From JAHDBG01 sp963922685 (GTDB taxonomy: Bacteria > Pseudomonadota > Gammaproteobacteria > Chromatiales > Chromatiaceae): a stretch of 41,942 nt of DNA. Below, one piece after another: positions 1-7,920 of the stretch. Positions within the stretch are counted from its first letter, which is position 1, and each line of letters starts with the position of its first letter. A program made the translations under genes and the position numbers. The notes beneath the pieces were generated by a model. It saw only the letters and a list, made by a program, of their open reading frames with translations, was not told where the DNA came from and made no database searches. Where the stretch lies: contig CAWUJM010000010.1 of the NCBI GenBank assembly GCA_963922685.1, positions 1-41,942 of the forward strand. The letters run 5' to 3'.

Positions 1-1
1 A

Positions 2-136
2 CCCCTACAACCCTTATTTTTATTGGGGGTTTCTATCGCAGCGGGAATTGCTGTGAAACTTAATAGTGCCAACTTCAGTGTCAACATGACCCACGGATGG
101 GTTTATGGCGTACCTCGTAGCCCTCTGTCCGGATAA
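2..136 (+). CDS. 3' end of an unidentified reading frame (partial)
   Basis: An open frame enters from the left edge and ends at a TAA at 134-136. Its first part is hydrophobic (LFLLGVSIAAGIAVKL) and could be the last membrane helix of a transporter-like protein. Its last dozen or so residues (HGWVYGVPRSPLSG) are encoded by a truncated copy of the family A palindromic repeat, so the original end of the gene may have been replaced by repeat sequence. I do not recognise the protein, and the frame may be accidental. Confidence 0.2.
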   Translation, partial: PLQPLFLLGVSIAAGIAVKLNSANFSVNMTHGWVYGVPRSPLSG

Positions 137-178
137 CGCTGGCACTGAAATCGCCACATCAATCTGAATCACACCCAC
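89..178. repeat. Family A palindromic element, truncated copy
   Basis: Contains only the right part of the element: CCCACGGATGGGTTTATGG, a damaged CGTACCTCG and the terminal GGATAACGC. The left arm and the GCGGCC hairpin are missing. It is followed by the flank motif CCACATCAATCTGAATCAC, which also accompanies other copies. Confidence 0.75.
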
Positions 179-196
179 TCAATCAGAGGCAATGCA

Positions 197-2062
197 TTAC
201 AACGTGAGTTGTTCGTGGAGCTGCAACCAGTCATCATCCAGCGCATCACGATCACGTTGTAGTCGGGCCTGACGTTGCGTCAGCTCCGGCAGACGAACCT
301 TGTCGCCAGAGGTGTACAGGGTCGGGTCAGCCAGTTCGGTAGCAACCGCCTGCAATTCAGTGTCCAGCCGTGTCATCTCACGCTCAACCTGCTGTATCCG
401 GCATTGAATACCTGCCTGCGCCTTGCGCAGGCTAGCCGACTGCTGACGCTGCTGCCTTTTGTGGCCGGTGCCAGGCTGCCAGGCCGCTGGCCCGGCAGAC
501 GAAGGGGTATGGGGTTCGTATTCGTCAAGTGTACCGCGAAATTCGCTCACCCGGCCCGCACTGACCAGCCAGTAGGTATCGACACTATGTCGCAACAGGT
601 GGCGATCGTGCGAAACCACGACCAGCGCGCCACTAAATGCCTGCAGGGCCAAAGTCAGGGCACTGCGCATTTCCAGATCCAGATGATTGGTTGGTTCGTC
701 CAGCAGAAGCAGATTCGGCTGCTGCCACACAATCAGAGCCAGTGCCAGCCGTGCCTTTTCGCCGCCGGAGAAGGGCGCAATCGGCACCAGAGCCTGATCG
801 CCGCGAATATCAAATCCGCCCAGAAACTGGCGGATTTGTGCCTCAGTTGCAGCAGGCTTCGCGCGCTGCAGATGCACCAGCGCACTCGCGCCTGTGTCCA
901 GTGCTTCTAACTGGTGTTGTGCAAAATAGCCGATGCGGCAATGCTCACCACGCGTCACCTGCCCGACCTGTGGTGCCAGGGCACCAGTCAGGCCCTGAAT
1001 CAAGGTCGATTTACCTGCACCATTCACGCCAAGCAGGCCGATCCGGTCGCCTGGCAGCAGGCTCAGGTGTACCTGACGCAATACGGGTTGGTTGGCATAA
1101 CCGAGCTGCAGATCCTGCGCACTGAGCAACGGTTGTGACAGAGGTTCGGGGGGCAGAAACCGGAAACGGAACGGACTATCGGCCTGCACCTGCGCGACCT
1201 GCTCCAGATTCGCCAGTTGTTTCAGGCGACTCTGCGCCTGTTTCGCCTTGCTTGCCTTCGCGCGGAACCGGTCGATAAAGCCCTGGATCTGGCGGATCTG
1301 TTGCTGTTGTTGCGCATAACGCGCCTGCTGGCTGGCGAGTTGTGCTGCCCGCTGGCGTTCAAAATCAGTATAGTGCCCGCTGTACAGATACAGTTGCTGC
1401 CCGGTCAGGTGCAGGATATTGTCGGCAACCTGATCGATAAAGTCACGATCATGTGAAATACAGATCAGGGTACCAGTATATTGTTGCAGGCGACGCTCCA
1501 GCCAGGCAATTGTATCCAGATCAAGGTGATTAGTCGGCTCGTCCAGCAACAACAGATCGGAGGGCCGCATCAGTGCCTGAGCCAGATTCAACCGAATGCG
1601 CCAACCACCGGAAAATTCAGTCACCGGTCGATGCTGATCTGTTGCGGCAAAACCGAGGCCATGCAACAGCTCAGCGGCCTGATGTTCGGCCTGATAGCCA
1701 CCGAGTGCTTCCAGTTCAGCATACAGTTCAGCCAGTTGCATCGGTTCGTCAGCGGTCTCTGCTGCTGCAATCCGTGCCTGTACTTTGCGCAATGCCGCGT
1801 GTCCGTCCAGCACAAAGTCCAGCGCGGTGCGGTCGCAGTATGCAACTTCCTGCGCCATGTGCGCAATGCGATAACCGGCTGGCAGAGTCAGCTCACCCGC
1901 TTCCGGGCTGAGCTGGCCCAGCAGCAGCGCAAACAGGCTGGATTTGCCGCTACCGTTGCGCCCGACCAGAGCAATGTTGCGACGTGGCTGGAGGGTCACG
2001 CTGGCAGTATCCAGCAGACGTCGGACACCGCGTTGCAGCGTAATCTGATGGAAACGTATCAT
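197..2062 (-). CDS. yheS: ABC-F family ATPase, YheS-like
   Basis: A cytosolic ABC-F protein with two nucleotide-binding domains and no membrane segments. Family members bind the ribosomal E site and modulate translation. Domain 1 has Walker A GRNGSGKS (about residues 34-41), signature FSGGW (about 150) and LLDEPTNHLD (about 172). Domain 2 has GVNGAGKS (about 345), FSGGEKARL (about 431) and a second LLDEPTNHLD. The Gln- and Lys-rich segment around 240-290 is the interdomain linker, and the C-terminus is a charged coiled-coil-like tail. The start at 2062 gives MIRFHQITLQRG, which matches the usual YheS N-terminus; the frame is open upstream for 19 more codons without family similarity. Length (621 residues) is normal. 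The assignment to YheS rather than Uup is from overall similarity. Confidence 0.92.
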   Translation of the reverse strand: MIRFHQITLQRGVRRLLDTASVTLQPRRNIALVGRNGSGKSSLFALLLGQLSPEAGELTLPAGYRIAHMAQEVAYCDRTALDFVLDGHAALRKVQARIAAAETADEPMQLAELYAELEALGGYQAEHQAAELLHGLGFAATDQHRPVTEFSGGWRIRLNLAQALMRPSDLLLLDEPTNHLDLDTIAWLERRLQQYTGTLICISHDRDFIDQVADNILHLTGQQLYLYSGHYTDFERQRAAQLASQQARYAQQQQQIRQIQGFIDRFRAKASKAKQAQSRLKQLANLEQVAQVQADSPFRFRFLPPEPLSQPLLSAQDLQLGYANQPVLRQVHLSLLPGDRIGLLGVNGAGKSTLIQGLTGALAPQVGQVTRGEHCRIGYFAQHQLEALDTGASALVHLQRAKPAATEAQIRQFLGGFDIRGDQALVPIAPFSGGEKARLALALIVWQQPNLLLLDEPTNHLDLEMRSALTLALQAFSGALVVVSHDRHLLRHSVDTYWLVSAGRVSEFRGTLDEYEPHTPSSAGPAAWQPGTGHKRQQRQQSASLRKAQAGIQCRIQQVEREMTRLDTELQAVATELADPTLYTSGDKVRLPELTQRQARLQRDRDALDDDWLQLHEQLTL

Positions 2063-2189
2063 AGGCTGGTAGTCCGATCTGCCGGACAATACAATCTGAT
2101 AAAAATCTGCATAATACAAGCGGACTTAAACAATCTGAGTTCAGAAAACACGGGTTGGGATTCAACTTGATATCGGCTGTAAATGCCCA

Positions 2190-2216
2190 ACCACATCAGT
2201 TTGAATCGCACCTGAT
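2190..2216. repeat. Solo flank motif of the family A repeat
   Basis: CCACATCAGTTTGAATCGCA followed by CCTGATCA matches the sequence bordering the family A element at 24787-24815, and in reverse orientation the motifs near 14667, 19818 and 24076. No palindrome core lies beside it here, so it appears to be a relic. The rest of 2063-2276, between the ABC-F and metF genes, shows nothing further. Confidence 0.5.
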
Positions 2217-2276
2217 CACGTACGGGTACACTTCAGACTGATGCAGGCTGACCAGCAGGATACCCTGATGACGACC

Positions 2277-3113
2277 TCACACGACCAGCCGATCCCAGAC
2301 TGCCAGGGTCGGCTCTGCCTGGTTCAGGGTATAAAAATGCAACCCGGGTGCGCCTTCAGCCAGCAGACGATGACAGAATTGTGCGACAAAATCAGCACCG
2401 AAGGCGCGGATACTGGCCTGATCATCGCCATAGCTGTCCAGCTGGCGACACAACCAGCGCGGCAGCTCTGCACCACATCGTTCCGAAAAACGCCGCAGGC
2501 CGGCATAGTTCACGATCGGCATGATGCCCGGCACAACCGGCACCGTAATCCGGCGTTTTGCACAGGCCTCCAGAAAATGCGTGTACGCCGCCACACTGTA
2601 AAAATACTGGGTAATCGCCCCATCCGCTCCTGCTGCAACCTTGTGCTGGAAATGATCCAGATCTTCAGCCAGATGAGCAGACTCCGGGTGCATTTCAGGA
2701 TAGGCTGCCACTTCAATAGCAAAGTGGTCGCCGAAATGTGTGCGAATCAGGCTGACAAGTTCGTCAGCATGAACTAACTCCTGTGCTGCAGACAGACTGC
2801 CCGCCGGACGATCGCCACGCAGCGCCACAATGCGGCGGATACCCTGTGCCTGGTAACGACGCAGAATATGCAGCGTATCAGCCTGGTTATTCGCGATACA
2901 GGTCAGATGCGGTGCCACCTCTATGGACTGGCTCAGCAACCAGTCGACCGTGGTGAAGGTATTATCCCGGGTGGAGCCACCCGCACCATAGGTACAGGAA
3001 AAATAAGCCGGATGCCGGGTTTGTAACTGAGCGACTGCGGACTGCATCTTCTGCATCCCACTGGCATTTTTAGGTGGGAACAGCTCGCAGCTGATGATGG
3101 TTTGTCGGGTCAT
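2277..3113 (-). CDS. metF: Methylenetetrahydrofolate reductase
   Basis: FAD-dependent enzyme reducing 5,10-methylene-THF to 5-methyl-THF, the methyl donor for methionine synthesis; cytosolic. The N-terminus (ISCELFPPK) carries the typical barrel-opening motif with the conserved Glu. Other family hallmarks include TYGAGGSTRDNT (near residue 44), a HLTCIANN-type segment and ALRGDRPAG. The start at 3113 (MTRQTIISCE) is preferred over an ATG eight codons upstream because the family begins near this point. Length (278 residues) is slightly short of the usual 290 or so. It lies downstream of ahcY on the same strand with a 115-bp gap holding a perfect palindrome. The pairing of ahcY and metF is common and links methyl-cycle recycling to methyl-THF supply. 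Confidence 0.95.
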   Translation of the reverse strand: MTRQTIISCELFPPKNASGMQKMQSAVAQLQTRHPAYFSCTYGAGGSTRDNTFTTVDWLLSQSIEVAPHLTCIANNQADTLHILRRYQAQGIRRIVALRGDRPAGSLSAAQELVHADELVSLIRTHFGDHFAIEVAAYPEMHPESAHLAEDLDHFQHKVAAGADGAITQYFYSVAAYTHFLEACAKRRITVPVVPGIMPIVNYAGLRRFSERCGAELPRWLCRQLDSYGDDQASIRAFGADFVAQFCHRLLAEGAPGLHFYTLNQAEPTLAVWDRLVV

Positions 3114-3185
3114 GACAGATGCCTTGCAAAATAGCACTCCGTCCCTGAAAAGTCATAATCAGGTGTATCGGATTGATCAGCACCC

Positions 3186-3213
3186 CTGAACACTGCTGCG
3201 CAGCAGTGTTCAG
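3186..3213. other. Perfect 28-bp palindrome between ahcY and metF
   Basis: CTGAACACTGCTGC is followed directly by its reverse complement GCAGCAGTGTTCAG. In the ahcY-metF transcript it would form a 12-14 bp hairpin just after the ahcY stop codon. No T-tract follows on the minus strand, so it is not a canonical intrinsic terminator. It may stabilise or process the mRNA, or partly separate expression of the two genes. Confidence 0.6.
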
Positions 3214-3228
3214 AGACACGGAGGATAA

Positions 3229-4635
3229 TCAGTAGCGGTAGTGTTCCGGCTTATAAGGGCCTTCTACCGGCACACCAATATAGTCAGCCTGATCCGGCGT
3301 CAGTCTGGTCAACCGTGCATCAATTTTAGACAGGTGCAGATACGCAACTTCTTCATCCAGCTTTTTCGGCAGTACATACACACCAACCGGATAATCTTCA
3401 CCCTTCGTGAATAACTCAATCTGGGCCAGAACCTGATTGGTGAACGAGTTCGACATCACAAAACTCGGGTGCCCGGTCGCACAGCCCAGATTCACCAGCC
3501 GACCTTCTGCCAGCAGGGTAATCCGGTGTCCGTCAGGAAAGATGATCTGATCAACCTGCGGCTTGATATTCACCCATTCGTATTGCCTCAGGGCATCCAC
3601 CTGAATTTCGTTATCAAAGTGGCCGATATTACACACAATCGCCTGATCTTTCATCGCAGCCATATGATCATGCGTGATAATGTCCCGGTTACCGGTTGTG
3701 GTCACAAAGATGTCAGCGACACCGACCACATCTTCCAGTGTCACCACGCGATAACCTTCCATTGCGGCCTGTAACGCACAGATCGGATCAATTTCGGTTA
3801 CCCAGACATTCGCACTCAGATTACGCAGCGACTGCGCAGAACCCTTGCCTACATCGCCATAACCGCATACCACCGCGATCTTACCGGCGATCATCACATC
3901 AGTTGCACGCTTGATACTATCGACCAGCGATTCACGACACCCATACAGGTTATCAAATTTCGATTTGGTGACCGAATCATTCACATTCATCGCCGGAAAT
4001 AACAGATCACCGGCCTTAAACATGTCATACAACCGGTGCACACCGGTAGTTGTTTCTTCCGTCACACCCTGAACAGCTGCAGCCAGACGCTGCCATTTGC
4101 CCTGATCTGCTGCCAGATTACGCTGCAGTACCTCTAAGATAACCGCTTCTTCTTCGTTCTCTGCCGTGCTCATATCCGGTACGCGTCCCGCTTTTTCGCA
4201 GGCCACACCTTTATGCACCAGTAGTGTGGCGTCACCGCCGTCATCCAGAATCATGTTCGGACCCTGTCCATCCGGCCAGTTCAGTACCTGTTCGGTACAC
4301 CACCAGTATTCTGACAGCGATTCGCCCTTCCAGGCATACACCGGGATACCCTTATCCACCATCGCGGCGGCGGCATGATCCTGTGTTGAAAAGATGTTGC
4401 ACGAACACCAGCGGACTTCCGCACCCAGTGCAACCAGCGTATCAATCAGGACTGCTGTCTGAATGGTCATATGTAAAGACCCGGTGATACGGGCACCACG
4501 CAATGGCTTGCTGGCACCATATTTTTCACGCAAGGCCATCAGGCCCGGCATTTCCGTTTCAGCGATCGCAATCTCTTTATGGCCAAATTCTGCCAGTTGA
4601 ATGTCGGCTACCTTATAATCAGTAAACTCACTCAT
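3229..4635 (-). CDS. ahcY: Adenosylhomocysteinase
   Basis: NAD-dependent enzyme that hydrolyses S-adenosylhomocysteine to adenosine and homocysteine, relieving product inhibition of methyltransferases; cytosolic tetramer. Family signatures include ITGSLHMTIQTAVLIDTL (substrate domain), SCNIFSTQDHAAAA, the Rossmann motif GYGDVGKGSAQSL, TTTGNRDII, and the C-terminal KLDEEVAYLHL and YKPEHYRY ending. The 468-residue length is the long bacterial form. The start ATG at 4635 follows AGGAAG at a good distance. It is the first gene after the SAH riboswitch at 4657-4745, so it should be turned on by its own substrate, with metF likely cotranscribed. Confidence 0.97.
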   Translation of the reverse strand: MSEFTDYKVADIQLAEFGHKEIAIAETEMPGLMALREKYGASKPLRGARITGSLHMTIQTAVLIDTLVALGAEVRWCSCNIFSTQDHAAAAMVDKGIPVYAWKGESLSEYWWCTEQVLNWPDGQGPNMILDDGGDATLLVHKGVACEKAGRVPDMSTAENEEEAVILEVLQRNLAADQGKWQRLAAAVQGVTEETTTGVHRLYDMFKAGDLLFPAMNVNDSVTKSKFDNLYGCRESLVDSIKRATDVMIAGKIAVVCGYGDVGKGSAQSLRNLSANVWVTEIDPICALQAAMEGYRVVTLEDVVGVADIFVTTTGNRDIITHDHMAAMKDQAIVCNIGHFDNEIQVDALRQYEWVNIKPQVDQIIFPDGHRITLLAEGRLVNLGCATGHPSFVMSNSFTNQVLAQIELFTKGEDYPVGVYVLPKKLDEEVAYLHLSKIDARLTRLTPDQADYIGVPVEGPYKPEHYRY

Positions 4636-4656
4636 ATTGTCTTCCTGTTACAATGA

Positions 4657-4745
4657 GTGAGTGCCGTTTTACATGATGTGGGAGGATGCCCTGAGCAGAA
4701 AACCGAGCCTGGCCTGATCATTCAGGTCGCAGCACTCCTCGGTTC
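4657..4745 (-). promoter_or_regulatory. S-adenosylhomocysteine (SAH) riboswitch
   Basis: Read on the minus strand, the leader of ahcY contains CCGAGGAGTGCTGCGACC, then CCAGGCTCGG, then AACGGCACTCAC. These are the conserved P1 strands, the core and the 3' pseudoknot strand of the SAH aptamer. CCGAG pairs with CTCGG (P1), and GAGTGC pairs with GCACTC. The common consensus there is GAGCGC with GCGCTC, so both strands have changed together, which supports the fold. It ends about 20 nt before the ahcY start. SAH aptamers are on-switches, which suits a gene that destroys SAH. The region also lies just upstream of the divergent argB gene. Confidence 0.93.
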
Positions 4746-4800
4746 TGCAGGATCAGGATTTTACGATGATACATCAACAAACACAATACAGAGGAAGCCG

Positions 4801-5691
4801 ATGGGTCTCAGTTTTACCGAAGCCAATCATACTGCTCAGGTCCTGAGCGAAGCATTACCTTATATTCAGCGGTTCAGCGGTGCGACCATTGTGATCAAAT
4901 ATGGTGGTAATGCGATGGTGGATGAAACGCTGAAATCCAGTTTTGCCCGCGATCTGGTACTGCTGAAGACAGTCGGGATCAACCCGGTCGTCGTACATGG
5001 TGGCGGACCGCAGATTGGCCAGCTGTTACAACGCCTGGGCAAACAAAGTCAGTTTGTGCAGGGCATGCGCGTAACAGACGCCGAAACGATGGATGTGGTC
5101 GAAATGGTACTCGGTGGCCTGGTAAATAAACAGATTGTACATCTGATCAATCAACACCAGGGTCTTGCGGTGGGATTAAGCGGTAAGGATGGTGGCCTGA
5201 TTCACGCCCGGCCTTTGCGCCTGACACAGCAGGAAGCCAGAGATCAGCCCTCCGAGATCATTGATCTCGGACACGTGGGCGAGGTTGCCGACATTGATGT
5301 GTCTGTGGTCAATCTGCTGCGGCAGGGTGATTTTATTCCGGTGATTGCACCAATCGGCATCGGTGAGGATGGCCTGTCTTACAATATCAATGCTGATCTG
5401 GTCGCTGGCAGGATTGCTGAAGTACTGAAAGCAGCCTGCCTGATCTTATTAACCAACACAAAAGGCTTATTAGATAAACAAGGCGAGGTACTGACGGGTC
5501 TGAATACCAGACAGGTCAAGGCTCTGATTGAAGATGGGACGATTCAGGGTGGGATGCTGCCCAAGACAGGGTGTGCACTCAGTGCGGTAGGCGCGGGCGT
5601 TAACAGTGCCCGGATTATTGATGGACGTATACCGCACGCCGTATTGATTGAGCTGTTTACTCAGGAAGGTATCGGCACCTTAATCAGATGA
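4801..5691 (+). CDS. argB: Acetylglutamate kinase
   Basis: Phosphorylates N-acetyl-L-glutamate in the second step of arginine biosynthesis; cytosolic amino acid kinase fold. Motifs: IVIKYGGNAM near residue 30 (phosphate-binding Lys and Gly-rich loop), VVVHGGGPQI (substrate loop), NINADLVAGRIAEVLKA (nucleotide side) and GGMLPKTGCAL. The start at 4801 (MGLSFTEANH) follows GAGGAA and gives 296 residues, normal for ArgB. The open frame continues upstream to 4657, but that extension is the antisense of the SAH riboswitch. It is monocistronic and ends at a strong terminator. The window also holds a broken argE. Confidence 0.97.
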   Translation: MGLSFTEANHTAQVLSEALPYIQRFSGATIVIKYGGNAMVDETLKSSFARDLVLLKTVGINPVVVHGGGPQIGQLLQRLGKQSQFVQGMRVTDAETMDVVEMVLGGLVNKQIVHLINQHQGLAVGLSGKDGGLIHARPLRLTQQEARDQPSEIIDLGHVGEVADIDVSVVNLLRQGDFIPVIAPIGIGEDGLSYNINADLVAGRIAEVLKAACLILLTNTKGLLDKQGEVLTGLNTRQVKALIEDGTIQGGMLPKTGCALSAVGAGVNSARIIDGRIPHAVLIELFTQEGIGTLIR

Positions 5692-5701
5692 CGTGAAAAC
5701 A

Positions 5702-5740
5702 CCATAAAAAAACGGGGCTCAAAGCCCCGTTTTTTTATGG
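5702..5740. terminator. Bidirectional intrinsic terminator
   Basis: A perfect 18-bp inverted repeat with a CAA loop: an A-run, ACGGGGCT, loop, AGCCCCGT, then a T-run. Because A7 and T7 lie on the two sides of the GC stem, it works as a GC hairpin plus U-tract in both directions. It serves argB from the left and the porin gene from the right. Confidence 0.95.
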
Positions 5741-5759
5741 TGTAAGTTTCTGATAAAGA

Positions 5760-6746
5760 TCAGAAGCTGTACATCATACCCAATGCAATGTTGTTTGCAT
5801 CTTCTTCGTCATGTTTGTCCTGCTTATTGAACGCCAGATACACATTAGCCCGCTTGTTGAACTTATGTTGCAACGCCACACCAATATGTTTTGAATCGCT
5901 GTCTTTGTTACGATCAGCAGAATTTTCGACATCCTGCTTGACGTAGTTAGCGATCAGGGCGTTCTTACCAAAGGCTGTCTTTACAGCCAGACCCAGAACC
6001 TTGTTTGTCTGATCTGCATTATTATCATAGTTTTTGGTGTTCTGATACTGACCACCAACAGTGATATTCCTGAGGGTATAGCTGGCACCCAACTGAGTCA
6101 TCTTGGTGTCTTCAGTGTTAGTGCTAGTGTTCGCTGTGTCAGCCAGATTCTCGTAGCCAACACCAACTTTCAGACCCTTACTCTTATACATCACACCGAG
6201 AGAATAGCTGTCTACCAGACTATCCTCTTCTGAATTTTCACCTGGCATGACTGCTGCAGCAACTTTAAAACCAGACATCGCCGGTGCAATGTACACCAGA
6301 GAGTTGTTTACTCGTTCTTCGGTAAAGCCAGCCTTATTGAGATCAAGGATTGAGTCACCAAGGTGATCATTACCCGCTGCGTAGAAGGCCATCTTAGCTG
6401 GCGTATCATGACGGCCAACAACCAATGTACCTCTGGAGCCAGACAGACCGACGTAGCTATTCCGCGCGTCACCTAAAGCACCTGATGAATTAAACCCAGG
6501 CTTTGATGCATCAAGGCCACTGTAGGTAGCTTCATATTTGAATAAAGCCTTCATACCATTGCCAAGATCAGTATCTCCCTTGAATCCGAGTCTGGAAGTC
6601 CTGCTGTTGATAGTCCAGATCTTTTCTTCACCATCATCAGTTATAAGAAGGTCGGCATGAACCTTACCGTATAATGTAATCTGAGCCATAGCTGTCGGCG
6701 CAGCAAATGCAGCGGCAACGGCTAACGCAATCAGTTTTTTATCCAT
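5760..6746 (-). CDS. Outer-membrane porin, Gram-negative porin family
   Basis: A trimeric-type 16-strand beta-barrel porin for diffusion of small hydrophilic solutes across the outer membrane. The start at 6746 (MDKKLIALAVAAAFAAPTAM) gives a classical signal peptide cleaved after AMA, leaving mature QITLYGKVHADLL, the usual first strand. The mature part alternates polar and aromatic residues and ends in SF, the C-terminal Phe recognised by the BAM complex. It contains the porin motif FKYEATYSGL and an NSYVGLSG-type turn with GTLVVGRHDTP. Length is 328 residues. An AGGAG sequence lies upstream of the ATG. Eight codons of in-frame extension upstream do not fit a signal peptide and were dropped. 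Solute specificity cannot be told. Confidence 0.93.
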   Translation of the reverse strand: MDKKLIALAVAAAFAAPTAMAQITLYGKVHADLLITDDGEEKIWTINSRTSRLGFKGDTDLGNGMKALFKYEATYSGLDASKPGFNSSGALGDARNSYVGLSGSRGTLVVGRHDTPAKMAFYAAGNDHLGDSILDLNKAGFTEERVNNSLVYIAPAMSGFKVAAAVMPGENSEEDSLVDSYSLGVMYKSKGLKVGVGYENLADTANTSTNTEDTKMTQLGASYTLRNITVGGQYQNTKNYDNNADQTNKVLGLAVKTAFGKNALIANYVKQDVENSADRNKDSDSKHIGVALQHKFNKRANVYLAFNKQDKHDEEDANNIALGMMYSF

Positions 6747-7128
6747 CGTAAATAACTCCTGCTGATCCACAATCTGAAAGATTCAGGTTAAAAATATAAA
6801 ACGTCACTACACTGACTCCCGTCTGCATAGCGTTAGCGCAATTCAGCCCCATAAAAAATTTCCGCGCCTTCGAGCTTGCTCTATCGTCCAGTATAGCAGA
6901 CCCGGTGCCATCGGGGAACTCCCGATCACGCCACAAGCTGCAGCAGTTCGGTTGCAAAGCCCTCTGATCCCTCCGGAGCATTAGACACCATACTGGACTG
7001 GCCGCATATTATATCGGCAAGTCTGGCAGCAAGACAACCGGATCATTGCGCCAGGATACGATGTAAACCGATGTGGGCTGATACTCCGCAACCATGAAAC
7101 TCAGGCATGGTACCAACTATCAGTGTCA
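6747..7128. other. Intergenic region upstream of the porin gene
   Basis: No gene is visible in about 380 bases. The part next to the porin start must hold its promoter and a leader of unknown length; I could not pick a convincing -10/-35 pair. The segment 7090-7128 (GTACCAACTATCAGTGTCAGC) already resembles the outer flank of the family A element at 7129. Confidence 0.5.
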
Positions 7129-7238
7129 GCATGGCCCGAGGCCGCTCTCCGAGGTACGCCATAAACCCATCCGTGGGGGCTCGGCTGTGGCCATCCGTGG
7201 CCACAGCCGCCCTCGGAGAGCAGCCTCGGGCACCATGC
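7129..7238. repeat. Family A palindromic element, copy 2
   Basis: Outer arms GCATGGCCCGAGGC...TCCGAGG and CCTCGGA...CTCGGGCACCATGC pair over most of their length. The core carries CCCATCCGTGGG and a second hairpin with stem CTGTGGCC and GGCCACAG. Other copies have CTGCGGCC and GGCCGCAG, so both sides of this stem have changed together here. Confidence 0.92.
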
Positions 7239-7332
7239 TCCTTCAAGCACAGTGGAGCAGTCACCTGTGCCGCTATTTTCAAATAGGCACCACCAGTCCC
7301 TCGACACCTGTGTACAGTCTGGCGAACGCGCT

Positions 7333-7369
7333 GTCATTCTGCGCGCAGCGTAGCTGCAGTCGCAGAATC
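7333..7369. repeat. Family B REP-like palindrome
   Basis: GTCATTCTGCGCGCAGCG followed by an imperfect complement ending CGCAGAATC; a small hairpin-forming repeat that recurs at many intergenic sites in this window, usually next to family A elements. Confidence 0.85.
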
Positions 7370-7413
7370 CACCCGATCTGCCACTCATTCTATTTCATCT
7401 GTCCTCAGACTAT

Positions 7414-7440
7414 GGATGCCGAGACTTCGTGCGGAGTGAC
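7414..7440. repeat. Family B REP-like palindrome, diverged copy
   Basis: GGATGCCGAGACTTCGTGC then GGAGTGAC is a decayed version of the GGATTCCGCGACTTCGCG...GGAATGAC repeat seen at 17209 and 20138. It precedes the family A copy at 7486 at the same distance as in other composites. Confidence 0.65.
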
Positions 7441-7485
7441 GTCCTGAAAGTTGCTACGAGGGTGATTGCACCACCTCACTGCAAG

Positions 7486-7594
7486 GCGTTATCCGGCCAT
7501 GGCTCTCCGAGGGCGTCTGCGGCCTGGACGGCCGCAGCCGAGCCCCCACGGATGGGGTTATGGCGTACCTCGGAGAGCCATGGCCGGATAACGC
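7486..7594. repeat. Family A palindromic element, copy 3 (inverted core)
   Basis: Perfect outer stem: GCGTTAT, CCGGCCATGGCTC, TCCGAGG on the left and the exact reverse complement on the right. The core is in the opposite orientation to copy 2 (GCGGCC hairpin first, then AGCCCCCACGGATGGGG). Its right end abuts the argE remnant at 7604, so the element, or the event that placed it, coincides with loss of the argE 3' part. Confidence 0.95.
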
Positions 7595-7603
7595 TGGCAG
7601 GGT

Positions 7604-7890
7604 CGGGACCGGACATGGAACTTTCCTCATCAGCAGTCGCGATCAGATACAGAGGGGCCTGTAACTGATCCGCCGGGATATCCCGGGCTACCACAATCGC
7701 CAGGGCCAGAAAGGATTTCATATCGGTGCTGCCCAGACCGTACAGACGATTATCCTTTTCTGTCGCCCGGAACGGGTCAGTTGGCCAGCAGATCAATCAC
7801 TGCCCGGTTGCCCGTATCATATTCCGGTCGGACACTACTGACCGACGGGGTTACGATCAGTTGAGACAGACTGTCTTTAAGCGAAATCAC
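7604..7890 (-). pseudogene. argE: Acetylornithine deacetylase, 5' remnant
   Basis: Two pieces of an ArgE-type M20 metallopeptidase remain. A possible GTG at 7890 begins SLKDSLSQLIVTPSVSSV and runs to AVIDLLAN before a TGA. In another frame follows TDPFRATEKDNRLYGLGSTD, MKSFLALAIVVARD and LYLIATADEESSMSG. Intact ArgE has about 40 residues between these pieces, including the first metal-binding HTDT motif, so an internal deletion with frameshift has occurred. The 3' two-thirds of the gene is absent and the homology stops at the family A element ending at 7594. It lies on the same strand just after the ABC permease. A complete deacetylase or an ArgJ-type route would have to be elsewhere for arginine synthesis. 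Confidence 0.85.
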
Positions 7891-7920
7891 AGCAGCATTC
7901 CTGTTCCGGCCAAGTACGAT

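Noticed and set aside
275..910. Long plus-strand frames over the ABC-F gene (and similar shadows over metF, gcvT, gspD and others)
   Set aside because: They are antisense to clear genes, with composition typical of shadow frames in G+C-rich coding DNA.
4657..4800. N-terminal extension of ArgB from 4657
   Set aside because: This stretch is the antisense of the SAH riboswitch and does not resemble ArgB.
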